The notes under the pieces were generated by a model. It did no database searches. It was not told the DNA's origin and worked only from the letters and a program-made list of their open reading frames with translations. A DNA stretch of 64,000 nucleotides from Camelimonas fluminis. Lineage in GTDB: Bacteria > Pseudomonadota > Alphaproteobacteria > Rhizobiales > Beijerinckiaceae. Each line of letters begins with the position of its first letter. The stretch's first letter is position 1. Location of the stretch: the NCBI RefSeq assembly GCF_014656355.1, contig NZ_BNCG01000001.1, forward strand, positions 228,673 to 292,672. The letters are read 5' to 3'. The translations under genes and the position numbers were made by a program. This document shows positions 29,205-38,249 of the stretch, piece by piece.

Positions 29205-30938
29205 ATGATCACGCAACCGTTCCTGGGCCGTCGATGGTTTCCAAATGTTTGGGATATCGTCGCTTTCGCCCTGCTGGTCGCGATCATGGTCAGCATCGCC
29301 ATGGGCGCGCGCGACGCCGCGGCGCCGCTGGAGGCGTTGCGTTCTCCGCCGGTCACCACTGATCCGGCGCATCTGCCTTATTACGCGCTGCGCACCACTT
29401 TGCGCATGCTCGCCGCCATGGCGGCGTCGCTGGCCTTCACCATGGCTTTTGGCGCGTTGTGCATCCGCAGCCGCAAGCTGGCGATGGTGCTGGAGCCGGC
29501 GGTCGACATCCTGCAATCGGTGCCGGTGCTGGGCTTTCTCACCTTCACCATCACGTTCTTCCTGGGGCTGTTTCCCGGCCAGATCATCGGCGCGGAATTC
29601 GCCGCCGTGTTCGCCATTTTCACCAGCCAGGCGTGGAACATGGCGCTGAGCTTCCTGCAGTCGGCGCGCAATACGCCGCGCGACCTGGAGGAGGCGGCGG
29701 CCAGCCTGCAACTGTCCGCCTGGCAGAAATTCTGGCGCCTGACCGTGCCCTTCGCCATGCCCGGGCTGGTGTGGAACATGATGATGTCCATGTCGGGCGG
29801 CTGGTTCTTCATCGTCGCATCGGAGGCGCTGACGGTTGGCGACCAGCACATCATCCTGCCTGGCGTTGGCTCCTATCTGGCCAGGGCGGTGGATGAAGGC
29901 AATCTGCACGCGGTCGGCTACGCCACGCTGACCATGATCGTCGTCATTCTCATCTATGACCAGGTTCTGTTCAGGCCGCTGACAGCCTGGGCCGACAAGT
30001 TCCGCATGACGGGCGACGGCGGCGACGCCGCCGAGGCGCCTGGCGCGTGGCTGCTGGATTTTTTCCGCCGCACCCGGGTGCTGCGGGCGATCGTGGCGCC
30101 GGCGGGGGGCCTGCTGCGCCAGCTCGGGCAGTTGCGGCTGGATGGCGGACCAGGCCGGCGCCGGCGCATCATGCCGCAGCTGCCGCCCGGGATCGCCCGG
30201 ATGCTCGACCTGTTGTGGATGGTGGTCGTGGTCGTCGGGGCGCTGTGGGCGTCGTGGCTGATCATCTCCTTCATTCGCGTCACACTTGCTCCGGCGGATT
30301 TTGTCGAGGCGATCCGGCTCGGCTGCTTCACTTTCCTGCGGGTGATGGCGGTGGTGATCCTCGCCAGCATTTTCTGGACGCCAATTGGCGTGTGGATCGG
30401 CATGCGGCCGTGGGTGGCGGTGCGGGCGCAGCCCATTGTCCAGTTCGCCGCCGCGTTCCCCGCCAACCTGCTGTTTCCCGTGGTGGTGGCGGGCATCGTC
30501 GCCTTTCACGGCAATCCCAATATCTGGCTGACCGTGCTGATGGCTCTTGGCGCCCAGTGGTACATCCTGTTCAACGTGATCGCTGGGGCCAGCGCCATTC
30601 CGGGCGATCTGCGCGAAGCCGGTCGCAGCCTGAGCCTGAGGGGAGCGCTGCGCTGGCGCACGCTCATCCTGCCGGGGATTTTGCCCTATTATGTCACCGG
30701 CGCGCTCACCGCCGCCGGCGGAGCCTGGAACGCCAGCATCGTGGCGGAAATCGCCCAATGGGGCAGCGTGAAGCTGGTGGCGGCCGGGCTTGGCTCCTAC
30801 ATCGCCCAGGCGTCGGAGGCGGGGGATCTGCCGCGCGTGGTGCTCGGCGTCACCGTCATGTCGCTGTTCGTGCTGGCGCTGAACCGGGTGCTGTGGTTGC
30901 CATTGCGCGGCTGGATCGAGCGCCGGTTCCGGCTGTGA
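29205..30938 (+). CDS. fused double-permease of a NitT/TauT-type ABC transporter
   Basis: The 577-residue membrane protein contains two complete BPD_transp_1 permease units in tandem, joined by an Arg/Gly/Asp-rich linker at about 265-325. Each unit has its cytoplasmic EAA loop (LEEAAASLQLSAWQKFWRLTVP and DLREAGRSLSLRGALRWRTLILP). A single chain could thus provide both membrane halves. The sequence type is that of nitrate/sulfonate/bicarbonate importers. An ATPase gene follows. No periplasmic binding protein gene is nearby, so the substrate is unknown. The ATG at 29205 has a weak binding site. Confidence 0.9.
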   Translation: MITQPFLGRRWFPNVWDIVAFALLVAIMVSIAMGARDAAAPLEALRSPPVTTDPAHLPYYALRTTLRMLAAMAASLAFTMAFGALCIRSRKLAMVLEPAVDILQSVPVLGFLTFTITFFLGLFPGQIIGAEFAAVFAIFTSQAWNMALSFLQSARNTPRDLEEAAASLQLSAWQKFWRLTVPFAMPGLVWNMMMSMSGGWFFIVASEALTVGDQHIILPGVGSYLARAVDEGNLHAVGYATLTMIVVILIYDQVLFRPLTAWADKFRMTGDGGDAAEAPGAWLLDFFRRTRVLRAIVAPAGGLLRQLGQLRLDGGPGRRRRIMPQLPPGIARMLDLLWMVVVVVGALWASWLIISFIRVTLAPADFVEAIRLGCFTFLRVMAVVILASIFWTPIGVWIGMRPWVAVRAQPIVQFAAAFPANLLFPVVVAGIVAFHGNPNIWLTVLMALGAQWYILFNVIAGASAIPGDLREAGRSLSLRGALRWRTLILPGILPYYVTGALTAAGGAWNASIVAEIAQWGSVKLVAAGLGSYIAQASEAGDLPRVVLGVTVMSLFVLALNRVLWLPLRGWIERRFRL

Positions 30939-30950
30939 AACCCATTTGAC

Positions 30951-30991
30951 GCATTCTTCCGGCGGCCGGTTGTCTTCCCGCCGGGAAATGC
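30951..30991. repeat. palindromic element between permease and ATPase genes
   Basis: GCATTCTTCCGGCGG pairs with CCCGCCGGGAAATGC across an 11-base loop. It belongs to the same GCATTTTCC-type palindromes as 6871-6909 and 60231-60277. Within this operon it could form an mRNA hairpin that stabilises or partly terminates the permease transcript. Confidence 0.5.
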
Positions 30992-31048
30992 CGCAAGAGC
31001 CCTGAAATCGACGCGCCCGGCTTTGGCGCGCAAGCGGAGTGCAAGCGG

Positions 31049-32377
31049 ATGTCGCGCGATACAGCCTGGCCGCAGCAGGAGCGCACCGGGCGGCCAACCC
31101 TGCTGGAAGTCCGCCACGTCAAGCGTGATTTCGCCAAGGCGAGCGGCGAGGCCCTGGCCGTGCTCGACGGCGTGAATTTTGAGGTGCGCCAGGGCGAGAT
31201 CATCGGCCTGCTTGGCCGCTCGGGCTCAGGCAAGTCGACGCTGCTGCGCATCGCCGCCGGGCTGCTGCCGCCGACCTCGGGCGAGGTGCTGTTCCATGGC
31301 CAGCCGGTGGACGGTCCGCCGCGCGGCGTTTCCATGGTGTTTCAGAGCTTCGCCCTGTTCCCGTGGCTGACGGTGCAGGAAAACGTTGAACTGGGGCTGG
31401 AAGCGCTGGGCGTCGACACGCCGGAGCGGCGCCGGCGCGCCCTGCAGGCCATCGACCTCATCGGCCTTGACGGTTTCGAGAACGCCTATCCACGCGAGCT
31501 GTCCGGAGGCATGCGCCAGCGCGTCGGTTTTGCCCGCGCGCTGGTGATGCATCCGGATCTGCTGCTGATGGACGAGCCGTTCTCGGCCCTCGACGTGCTG
31601 ACCGCCGAGACCCTGCGCACCGACCTCGTCGATCTGTGGATGGAAGACCGCCTGCCGGTGGGCGCGGTGCTCATCGTCACCCACAACATCGAGGAAGCGG
31701 TGCTGTTGTGCGACCGCATCCTGATCTTCTCGTCCAACCCCGGCCGGGTGGCGGCGCAGGTGCGCATCACCCTGCCGCACCCGCGCAATCGCCAGGACCC
31801 GCGTTTCCGCAAGGTGGTGGACGACGTTTACGCCCGCATGACCCGGCGGTCCCCGGCGCAGCTGGAGGGCGAAGGCGAGGGCGGCGCCTCGCCGCTGGCG
31901 TTGCAGCCGGTTTCCACCAATATCATGGCCGGCATGCTGGAAGCGGTGGCCGGCGAGCCATGGAACGGTCGCGCCGACCTGCCAGACCTTGCCCGCGACC
32001 ACCAGCTGGAGGCCGACGAGATGGTGCAGTTGGGCGAGGCGCTGCAACTGCTCGGTTTCGCCGACATGAAGGACGGCGATCTGCATCTGACGGACGCCGG
32101 CATGGCGTTCGCCGGCATGGAGACCGATGCGCGCAAGGATCTGTTCGCCCAGCAACTGATCGAGCACGTGCCGCTGGTGCGGATGATTCACCAGGAGCTT
32201 GAGCAGCGCGCCGACCATCGCGTTCCCGCCGCCAAATTCCGCGCCGAGCTGGAGGACGCCATGTCCGAAAACTACGCGGAGCAGACCTTGAACACGGCGG
32301 TGTCATGGGGCCGCTACGCCGAACTTTTCTCATATGATGAGCAGGCAGAATTTTTCAGTCTAGATGATCCTGAGTGA
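31049..32377 (+). CDS. ABC transporter ATP-binding protein with C-terminal AAA-associated domain
   Basis: The N-terminal 260 residues are a NitT/TauT-type ATPase: Walker A GRSGSGKST, Q-loop FQSFALFPW, signature LSGGMRQRVGFARAL, Walker B LLLMDEPFSALD and the H-loop VTHNIEEA. The remaining 170 residues match the AAA-associated C-terminal domain often found on such ATPases (LADMKDGDLHLT-like winged-helix sequence, and DHRVPAAKFRAELED). Its 442 residues fit that architecture. It powers the fused permease 110 bases upstream. The C-terminal domain may sense or couple an unknown partner. Confidence 0.9.
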   Translation: MSRDTAWPQQERTGRPTLLEVRHVKRDFAKASGEALAVLDGVNFEVRQGEIIGLLGRSGSGKSTLLRIAAGLLPPTSGEVLFHGQPVDGPPRGVSMVFQSFALFPWLTVQENVELGLEALGVDTPERRRRALQAIDLIGLDGFENAYPRELSGGMRQRVGFARALVMHPDLLLMDEPFSALDVLTAETLRTDLVDLWMEDRLPVGAVLIVTHNIEEAVLLCDRILIFSSNPGRVAAQVRITLPHPRNRQDPRFRKVVDDVYARMTRRSPAQLEGEGEGGASPLALQPVSTNIMAGMLEAVAGEPWNGRADLPDLARDHQLEADEMVQLGEALQLLGFADMKDGDLHLTDAGMAFAGMETDARKDLFAQQLIEHVPLVRMIHQELEQRADHRVPAAKFRAELEDAMSENYAEQTLNTAVSWGRYAELFSYDEQAEFFSLDDPE

Positions 32378-32854
32378 GGCATTCGACAGGTTGTTGTAAT
32401 GCTCAATTTTTGACATATTGTTTTGAATATTTAATGATTACGCAAGCGCGCTTCAGGGCGCGGAGCAGAGACGCCGCGATGTGGCGCGCCAGATGAAGGC
32501 GTCGTCCCTGATGTAGAGAGGTTGCGCCGACAGGATAGAGCCGGGAGGTTGTCGTCGTTCGTTCCGGGCGCGCGAGTCCCACGAGATGGAATGGGCGATT
32601 TTTGCTCTTGAACAGGTTCCTGCCAGACTGAAACGGGAATGTGTTCAGCCCCTTCGAAGCAGCTTATCTTTCTGTTTCGGAAAAAGGCATGCGCTTTACT
32701 GGAAGGCGCCCGGACCCGGACAACGCCCGGGCCTCATGGACTGCGGAGCCGAGGCCTTCGCAATCCGTTGTGAGATCGTCAATTTGTGCTGAGCGGCAGT
32801 TGATCGGGGCGGGGAACACTGCTGTTCTGTTCGCATCAACCAGGGGTCAGACTG
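32378..32854 (+). other. spacer between ABC ATPase and secreted duplicated protein
   Basis: The left end (about 32380-32450) is AT-rich (TTTTGAATATTTAATGATTA) and could be the start of a promoter region. A GC-rich hairpin built on GCCCGG/CCGGGC lies at about 32705-32735. No gene is supported; short frames lack binding sites. Confidence 0.35.
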
Positions 32855-33424
32855 ATGGCGTATCATATTTCCCGCACAAGATTTCCGGCATCGCGGACAG
32901 GCGTCGACACTGGAGCGTTTCCGGCGCCGGCGTGGCGCGCGATGGCGCTGGGCGGCCTGGCGGCGTTGGGCGCCAGCCTGTTGATGGCGGCTCCGGCCAG
33001 CGCCCTCACCATGCAGGAGTGTAGCGCGAAGTATAAGGCGGCCCAGGCCGCTGGAACGCTGGGCTCCATGAAATGGAACGACTTCCGCAAGGCCCAGTGT
33101 GGAGAAGGCGGAGCCGCCGCTGCTGCTCCGGCGGCGCCTGCGGCAAGCCAGGGCGCCGCGCCAGCTACAGGCCAGACGGCGCCGGCGCGACCGGGCCAGC
33201 AGGCGGCGCCGGCCCAGCCGGCCCAACCAGCGGCCGCCGGATCCGCGGTGTTCCCGCGCGCGATCGCGCCCAAGTATTCGGCCGAAAAACCGGCGAAGCA
33301 GCGCATGCATACCTGCCTGGACCAGTACAACGCCAACAAAACCACCAACGGCAATGGCGGGCTCAAGTGGATCCAGAAGGGCGGCGGCTACTACAGCGAA
33401 TGCAACAAGCGCCTGAAGAGCTGA
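32855..33424 (+). CDS. secreted protein with two diverged Cys-Trp modules (PsiF-like)
   Basis: A 189-residue exported protein: signal peptide to about residue 50 (ASLLMAAPASA), then a module with C56, Y60, K73-W74 and C82. A Pro/Ala/Gln-rich linker (about 88-135) leads to a second module with C154, Y158, K171-W172 and C183. The C-to-Y (4) and C-to-W (18) spacings are identical in both, so the protein arose by internal duplication. The first module resembles the short Cys-containing repeats of PsiF-like proteins common in Hyphomicrobiales. Function unknown; presumably periplasmic with a disulfide in each module. AGGGG precedes the ATG. A strong terminator follows at 33576. Confidence 0.75.
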   Translation: MAYHISRTRFPASRTGVDTGAFPAPAWRAMALGGLAALGASLLMAAPASALTMQECSAKYKAAQAAGTLGSMKWNDFRKAQCGEGGAAAAAPAAPAASQGAAPATGQTAPARPGQQAAPAQPAQPAAAGSAVFPRAIAPKYSAEKPAKQRMHTCLDQYNANKTTNGNGGLKWIQKGGGYYSECNKRLKS

Positions 33425-34070
33425 GACAGGCGGCGAACGCCCTTGCCCGGGTGCGATGGCCTTTTGTCTGATATGCGGGACAGGGACGATCCTTGCTCCA
33501 GAGCAGGGCTGTTGGGCTTGGGCTGCGTGATTCCGGATTGACAGGACAGCCGGGCTGGCCGGTTCGCCTTTGTCGGCCGCGCGGTTTTTGCCGCGCGGCT
33601 TTTTCGCCTGTCCGGAGCACTTTCCGGCCAGGCCAGGTCGGGCTCCGGAGCTTGGTGACGGCGCAAAAAGCGCTGGGGCAGGACATGGGCGGCGCCGGTT
33701 CGGAAGCACCCCATGAAGGAAAAAGGCTGGGCGGAAAAGCCGCTTGGGCGGATCTGCCCCGTTCGGGCAGGCAGGCGCCGGTCGGCGCCTGGGGCACAGG
33801 GGGGCGCTGGTCTGCGCCCGACTTGGCCCCGGGCGCCAGGCGCGGTAAAACCGCTCGGTCAGGTTTGGCCTGAATGGGGCGCCGGCGCTTGCCGGCGCGG
33901 GTGTTGGCGTGGTCGATCTGGCGGCGCGCTGGCGGGCCGGACGGGAGCAAATATGGTCAGCGGAAGCTGAATTTGCTCCGGCGGTTTGAATTGACGCATT
34001 TTCTTCAGCGCGAAATGCTATTTACTCCGTCTGAAAATGTATCAGAACAGGCAGGAAACGAGTGAGAACG
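33425..34070 (+). other. spacer between secreted protein and phosphatase genes
   Basis: It contains the strong terminator at 33576-33604. Near the right end lies a small inverted repeat GCATTT/AAATGC (about 33996-34018) of the palindromic spacer family, in AT-rich DNA that may be the phosphatase promoter. Frames in between are not convincing. Confidence 0.4.
33576..33604 (+). terminator. strong intrinsic terminator
   Basis: The perfect nine-base stem GCCGCGCGG / CCGCGCGGC with a TTTTTG loop is followed by TTTTT. It presumably ends the transcript of the secreted protein gene, about 150 bases after its stop. Confidence 0.85.
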
Positions 34071-34871
34071 ATGGCTGAGGGCGATCAGGCGACGGCCTGG
34101 AACCGGGTGTTAACTTACGACGCAATCGTCAATTTTCGTGATTTCGGCGGCTATTCCACCGGGGCTGGCGGCCGTGTCGTGACGGGTCGGCTGTTCCGCG
34201 CCGCGCACCAGAATCTGGCGACCGACGCGGATCTGGAGCGCATGGCGGGGCTCAATCTGGCCCTCGTCGTCGATCTGCGCCGGCCAACGGAGCGCCAGAA
34301 CCAGCCCTCCCGCCGCCCGGCAAACTGGGCTGGCTCGGTCATTGACAATGACATCGGCGATGAGGCCGAAACGCCGCATCTGGCCTTCCTGCGCAAATCC
34401 GACGTGACTCCGGCCTCCATCGAGGCCTATCTGCAGGGCTACTACAGCAAGGCGTTGCATGAGGAGCGTCATCAGGATCTGTTCAGCCGGGCATTGCGGG
34501 CCTTGCCAGAGCTGGACGGCGGCGTGCTGGTGCACTGTGCGGCGGGCAAGGACCGGACCGGCCTGCTGGTCGCGCTGATTCATTCCATCCTCGGCGTGCA
34601 TCGCGATGACATCATCGCCGACTATCTGCTGACCAACGAACTGACGATGACTGACGCCCGTCGCGAACAGGTGCAGCAGACCCTCTCCGAGGCGCTCGGC
34701 CGGCCGGTTCCTGAGGAAGCGGTGCAGGCGTTCCTTGGCGTCGCTGGCCACCATCTGGATATCGCCCTGACGTCGGTCAACGAGGAGTACGGCTCCGTCG
34801 AGGGCTACCTGCGCCATCTCGGCTTCGGCGACGCTGACCGCGACGCGGTGATCGCCCGCTACACCGCTTGA
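34071..34871 (+). CDS. tyrosine-protein phosphatase (Y_phosphatase3 family)
   Basis: A 266-residue cysteine phosphatase of the protein-tyrosine/serine phosphatase type. The P-loop HCAAGKDRTG holds nucleophile C156 and R162. The N-terminal NFRDFGGYSTG and the LFRAAHQNLAT strand are typical of this family, some members of which also act on phosphoinositides. There is no signal peptide, so it is probably cytoplasmic. ATG 34071 lies 13 bases after AGGAA, and GTG 34062 only four bases after it; both fit. It stands alone between long spacers, so the context gives no substrate. Confidence 0.88.
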   Translation: MAEGDQATAWNRVLTYDAIVNFRDFGGYSTGAGGRVVTGRLFRAAHQNLATDADLERMAGLNLALVVDLRRPTERQNQPSRRPANWAGSVIDNDIGDEAETPHLAFLRKSDVTPASIEAYLQGYYSKALHEERHQDLFSRALRALPELDGGVLVHCAAGKDRTGLLVALIHSILGVHRDDIIADYLLTNELTMTDARREQVQQTLSEALGRPVPEEAVQAFLGVAGHHLDIALTSVNEEYGSVEGYLRHLGFGDADRDAVIARYTA

Positions 34872-35289
34872 GAGCGTAACATCGACAAGGCCAGAACCCG
34901 ATGCGCCTGGCTCATGGGGTTCTGTCTGCTTCATGCCTGAGGTCGGCGGCGCGCCGCCCCTCGCATCGCCTGAGGCCGGGCGCTGGAATGTCAGAACCGG
35001 CGTTTTGGCAATCTGTTGATTTTATGATGGAATTTATGAGTTTTTCATTGGCGCGTCGCCAGATGTGACAGCGGCTGCCCATGCCTGGGCGCGCTCCACG
35101 CGCGCGCCCGGCGTAACGCCTTGCGGTGAAGGGCGCGCCGGACCTCGGGCGCCGGAAAACATCCGTTTCAGCCCGGATGAATTTTGTTCTGGCTTCAGCG
35201 CGGTTCCTGATGCAAGGACAGCCTGCATCCTGCATGCGCCATCTCATCTGCCTCTGCTGACAGCAGACCGTTGCCGCGGATATATCGTC
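34872..35289 (+). other. spacer before membrane-anchored hypothetical gene
   Basis: An AT-rich patch at about 35005-35055 (TTGATTTTATGATGGAATTT) is a likely promoter region. The rest, up to 35289, has open frames but no support for coding. Confidence 0.35.
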
Positions 35290-35742
35290 ATGTCGTTCCT
35301 GACCCGGAAAACCCTGTTCACCGTCGCCACCGGCGTATTCGTCGCCGGCATCGCCGCCATGGTCTTCATGCAGGACGCGGCGGATATTTTCTGGGTGGAC
35401 AACAGCCTCGTTTCCGATACGCCGACCCGCGATCTGCATGCTTCGGAGCAGGCGGCGCTGGCCAAATCCCTGTCGCCGGGCCTGAACGATCCGGAGAGCG
35501 TGCAATGGCGTTGGCTGCCGCTGAACATGCAGACTTTCGAGAAGGGCCAGGGGCGTTATTGCGCTTACCTGAACGCCAAGGACGGGTCTGGCAACTATCT
35601 GGGCTTCCAGCCGTTCCTCGCCGCGGTGCGCACCGCCCGCAAGGAAATCCGCTCCGGCGAGCTTGCCCTGGTTGCGACCGACGCGGAGGCTTTGCAGGTG
35701 GTGAAGCGCATGTGCGCCCAGTCTGGCTATAATCTTCCCTGA
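35290..35742 (+). CDS. hypothetical protein with N-terminal membrane anchor
   Basis: The 150-residue product has a short basic start (MSFLTRKT), one hydrophobic segment (LFTVATGVFVAGIAAMVFM) that is a signal anchor or uncleaved signal, and a mature part with two cysteines (in GRYCAYLNAKDGSG and KRMCAQSGYNL) and the block YLGFQPFLAAVRTARKEI. I recognise the general type as a conserved small envelope protein of Hyphomicrobiales but no function. The frame opens earlier; ATG 35290 was chosen because the conserved-looking anchor begins there. A hairpin terminator follows. Confidence 0.6.
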   Translation: MSFLTRKTLFTVATGVFVAGIAAMVFMQDAADIFWVDNSLVSDTPTRDLHASEQAALAKSLSPGLNDPESVQWRWLPLNMQTFEKGQGRYCAYLNAKDGSGNYLGFQPFLAAVRTARKEIRSGELALVATDAEALQVVKRMCAQSGYNLP

Positions 35743-35788
35743 AACGCAGCGGGCGCCCTGGAACAGCAGGGCCATCCGTTCCATCGTT

Positions 35789-35816
35789 CCGGAAAACGGC
35801 GCCGCCCGTTTTCCGG
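35789..35816 (+). terminator. perfect 11-bp hairpin after the hypothetical gene
   Basis: CCGGAAAACGG pairs perfectly with CCGTTTTCCGG around a six-base loop (CGCCGC). Only TTTG follows, so it is a modest terminator or a transcript-stabilising hairpin. Confidence 0.5.
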
Positions 35817-35821
35817 TTTGC

Positions 35822-35869
35822 GTCTTCCGGCCAGGGCATCTTCCGGCCAAGGCATCTTCCGGCCACTGC
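35822..35869. repeat. three tandem 16-bp repeats
   Basis: Three consecutive units of RTCTTCCGGCCARGGC (the last ends in CTGC) lie just after the hairpin at 35789-35816. The region is non-coding. The core CTTCCGG resembles the hairpin arm sequence upstream. Confidence 0.75.
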
Positions 35870-36075
35870 GCGTCTGGCGCGCTCCGGTCAGGCTGAAGCG
35901 CCCCGCGTTTCTTCCTGCGTTCCCTGTCTGACCAGAAAACACCACAGGCAGGATTCGCTTCGCCGGAGCGGCGGCAGCTTCCACGCGGATTGCTCCGTCG
36001 TCCAGATCCGATGGATCTGGCCCGACGTTTCCATGTCCCTTCAGGGGGACGTCCGGCTGCTTTGCCTGGGCCTGT

Positions 36076-36297
36076 TCAGTTCGTCCGGATCACGTCCTGC
36101 AGCAACGACAGCAGATGCTGCGCCACCGGCTTGCTGATATTGCGCCGGTATTTGGAATGGACGAGCTGGCCATTGTGGTAGACGTCGCATTCCATATACA
36201 GCCGCACGCCGTCCCAGCGGACAATGTTGTCGCTCTCGATGGTTTCGATCACCCCGAGGTTATCGAGAAAACGGCCTTCCTGCGGCTTGTCGTGCAT
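36076..36297 (-). CDS. small conserved-looking protein of unknown function (73 aa)
   Basis: The 73-residue frame starts at ATG 36297 with AGGAGA six bases upstream, a very good start. The product is soluble and mixed in composition (IETIESDNIVRWDGVRLYME, NISKPVAQHLLSLLQDVIRTN), unlike the Ala/Arg-rich shadows of this genome, which is why I accept it. It resembles short single-domain beta-rich proteins, but I do not recognise a family. It lies about 150 bases from gshA on the same strand and might share its transcript. Confidence 0.65.
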   Translation of the reverse strand: MHDKPQEGRFLDNLGVIETIESDNIVRWDGVRLYMECDVYHNGQLVHSKYRRNISKPVAQHLLSLLQDVIRTN

Positions 36298-36446
36298 ATG
36301 GTGTCTCCTGAACCGCGTGCTGCGCTCCGGCCGCGTGACGGCCGGAGGTTCATTGTAGAGCCAATTCCGTCGCGGCTGGAATGCCCATCCGACAGGAAGT
36401 TACAGAGCTTCTACAAAAGTTGCAGACGGGCGCGGATAACCGCAGC

Positions 36447-37814
36447 TCAGAACACGCATTCAGTAAAAGTTGGCAGCACCGATTCGCGCCAATCCCCGTG
36501 GTAACGCGCCAGCAGCCGCGCGGCGTTGCTGCGGCCTTCCGCCACGATGGTCTGGAGCGGCGCCAGCCAGATGCGCTCGTCGGCGCCAGCGGCGTTGCTG
36601 CGCGCCCGGCGGGCCAGCCCCTGCTCCGACAGGGCGAGCACGTCGGCGGCCAGTTCCCGCATGCTCCGCCCGTCAATGCGGGCGTCAAAGCCCTGGGCGG
36701 GAACGTCGTCGCGCAATTGCTGACGCTGCTCCGCCGTCCAGCCCTTCGCCAGCTCCCAGGCGGCGTCGAGGGCGACGCTGTCATAGAGCAGGCCGGTCCA
36801 GAAGGCGGACAAGGCGACGATCATGTCGCGGTCGCCCACGTCGGCGCCGCGCATTTCCAGGAAGCGCTTCAACCGCACTTCGGGGAAGATGGTGGAGAGA
36901 TGGTTGGCCCAGTCGGCCAGCGAGGCGGTTTCGCCCGGCAGCGCTGGCAGCCTGCCGTCGAGAAAGTCCCTGAACGAGGCGCCCGCGACGTCGATATAGG
37001 TCTCGCCGCGCTTGACGAAATACATTGGCACGTCGAGCGCATAGTCGACATAGCGCTGGAAACCCATGCCGTCTTCGAAAGCGAAGGCCAGCATGCCGGT
37101 GCGGTCGGCGTCGGTGTCGCTCCAGATATGCGAGCGCATCGACAGCAGGCCGTTGGGCTTGCCTTCCGTGAACGGCGAATTGGCGAACAGCGCCGTGGCC
37201 ACCGGCTGCAGGGCCAGCGAAACCCGCAGCTTGCGCACCATGTCGGCTTCACTGCCGAAGTCCAGGTTCACCTGAACCGTGGAGGTGCGGAACATCATGT
37301 CGAGGCCGAGCGATCCGACCTTCGGCATGTAGCGCCGCATGATGCCATAGCGCTGCTTGGGCATCACCGGCGTTTCGGCGCGGCTCCACAGCGGGCTCAT
37401 GCCCAGGGTCAGGAAGCGGATGCCCAGCGGCCCGGCGACCGCCTTCACGTCGGCCAGGTGGGCGTCAAGTTCTGCGGCGGTGTCGTGCAGCGTGGCGAGC
37501 GGCGCGCCGGACAGTTCGAACTGGCCGCCGGGCTCCAGCGAGATGGCGCCGCCGTCTTCGCTGTACAGCCCGATCGGGTGGTCGTCCTCCATGATCGGCG
37601 CCCAGCCGGTGCGGGCGGCCAGGCCGTCGAGCAGCGCGCGGATGCCGGCGGGATGATCGTACGGAACCGGGCTGTGATCGGCGACGTGGAAGGGAATCTT
37701 CTCGTGCTCGGTGCCCAGGCGCCAGTCATCCGCCGGCCGGCAGCCGCTTTCCAGCCAGCTGACCAGCTCGTCACGGGAACCGATCGGCGTGGCATCGGAA
37801 ACATCGCGCGCCAT
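36447..37814 (-). CDS. gshA: glutamate--cysteine ligase (GCS2/plant type)
   Basis: This 455-residue enzyme makes gamma-glutamylcysteine from glutamate, cysteine and ATP, the first step of glutathione synthesis. It belongs to the proteobacterial/plant GCS2 type: GTEHEKIPFHV near the N-terminus, GGAISLEPGGQFELSGAPL, MPKQRYGIMRRYMPKVG and TSTVQVNLDFGSE are all characteristic. Length is normal. The start at 37814 has GGAAAG six bases upstream; a further ATG ten codons earlier is less likely. rsmE lies upstream on the same strand, the usual pairing in this class. Confidence 0.95.
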   Translation of the reverse strand: MARDVSDATPIGSRDELVSWLESGCRPADDWRLGTEHEKIPFHVADHSPVPYDHPAGIRALLDGLAARTGWAPIMEDDHPIGLYSEDGGAISLEPGGQFELSGAPLATLHDTAAELDAHLADVKAVAGPLGIRFLTLGMSPLWSRAETPVMPKQRYGIMRRYMPKVGSLGLDMMFRTSTVQVNLDFGSEADMVRKLRVSLALQPVATALFANSPFTEGKPNGLLSMRSHIWSDTDADRTGMLAFAFEDGMGFQRYVDYALDVPMYFVKRGETYIDVAGASFRDFLDGRLPALPGETASLADWANHLSTIFPEVRLKRFLEMRGADVGDRDMIVALSAFWTGLLYDSVALDAAWELAKGWTAEQRQQLRDDVPAQGFDARIDGRSMRELAADVLALSEQGLARRARSNAAGADERIWLAPLQTIVAEGRSNAARLLARYHGDWRESVLPTFTECVF

Positions 37815-38249
37815 GTGTGTCTTTCCGGAAATCGCCAGGAGCATGTTGCGTCGGCCCGGCGCCCGAAATTGGCTCCGTCCCGGCGCACCGCCAGACTCGT
37901 CGATGAGAGACGGCTGTGCGGTTTACAACGGCGCGCAGCGCGCATCCGTGTAAACGCATCCGGCTCCCGGACCGATCGCCGCGGGAACGAATCCCGGCGG
38001 CGGGGGAGGGCCGCGCGGGGACGCGCAGCCTGCCTTCCGCCATGTTCATAAGGGCCCTGAAGGTCGCCTGCAATCTCTGCCGTCGCCGCGTCGCCATGCG
38101 CGGAACGCCAGCAGTCAGGGCAGGTTGCGCGGGGCTGATGTCATTCCACGTCGTGAAAGCGCGATAAATCAGAATGATAGCGTAAAATTCGCCGCCCATA
38201 AGGACGTATTTTCTTCGTGAAAAACGCGCCGGGGCTGCTGCTGCCCGCC
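37815..38249 (-). other. spacer between rsmE and gshA
   Basis: In related genomes these genes are often closer. Here 435 bases separate them. An AT-rich patch at about 38160-38225 could be a promoter. A minus-strand frame crosses the region but is Arg-rich and has no binding site, so I do not call it. Confidence 0.35.

Larger units (their letters stand above)
35743..36075 (+). other. spacer between two small genes of unknown function
   Basis: It carries a terminator hairpin and a 16-base tandem repeat, both listed. The two flanking genes converge. Nothing else is recognised. Confidence 0.4.
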
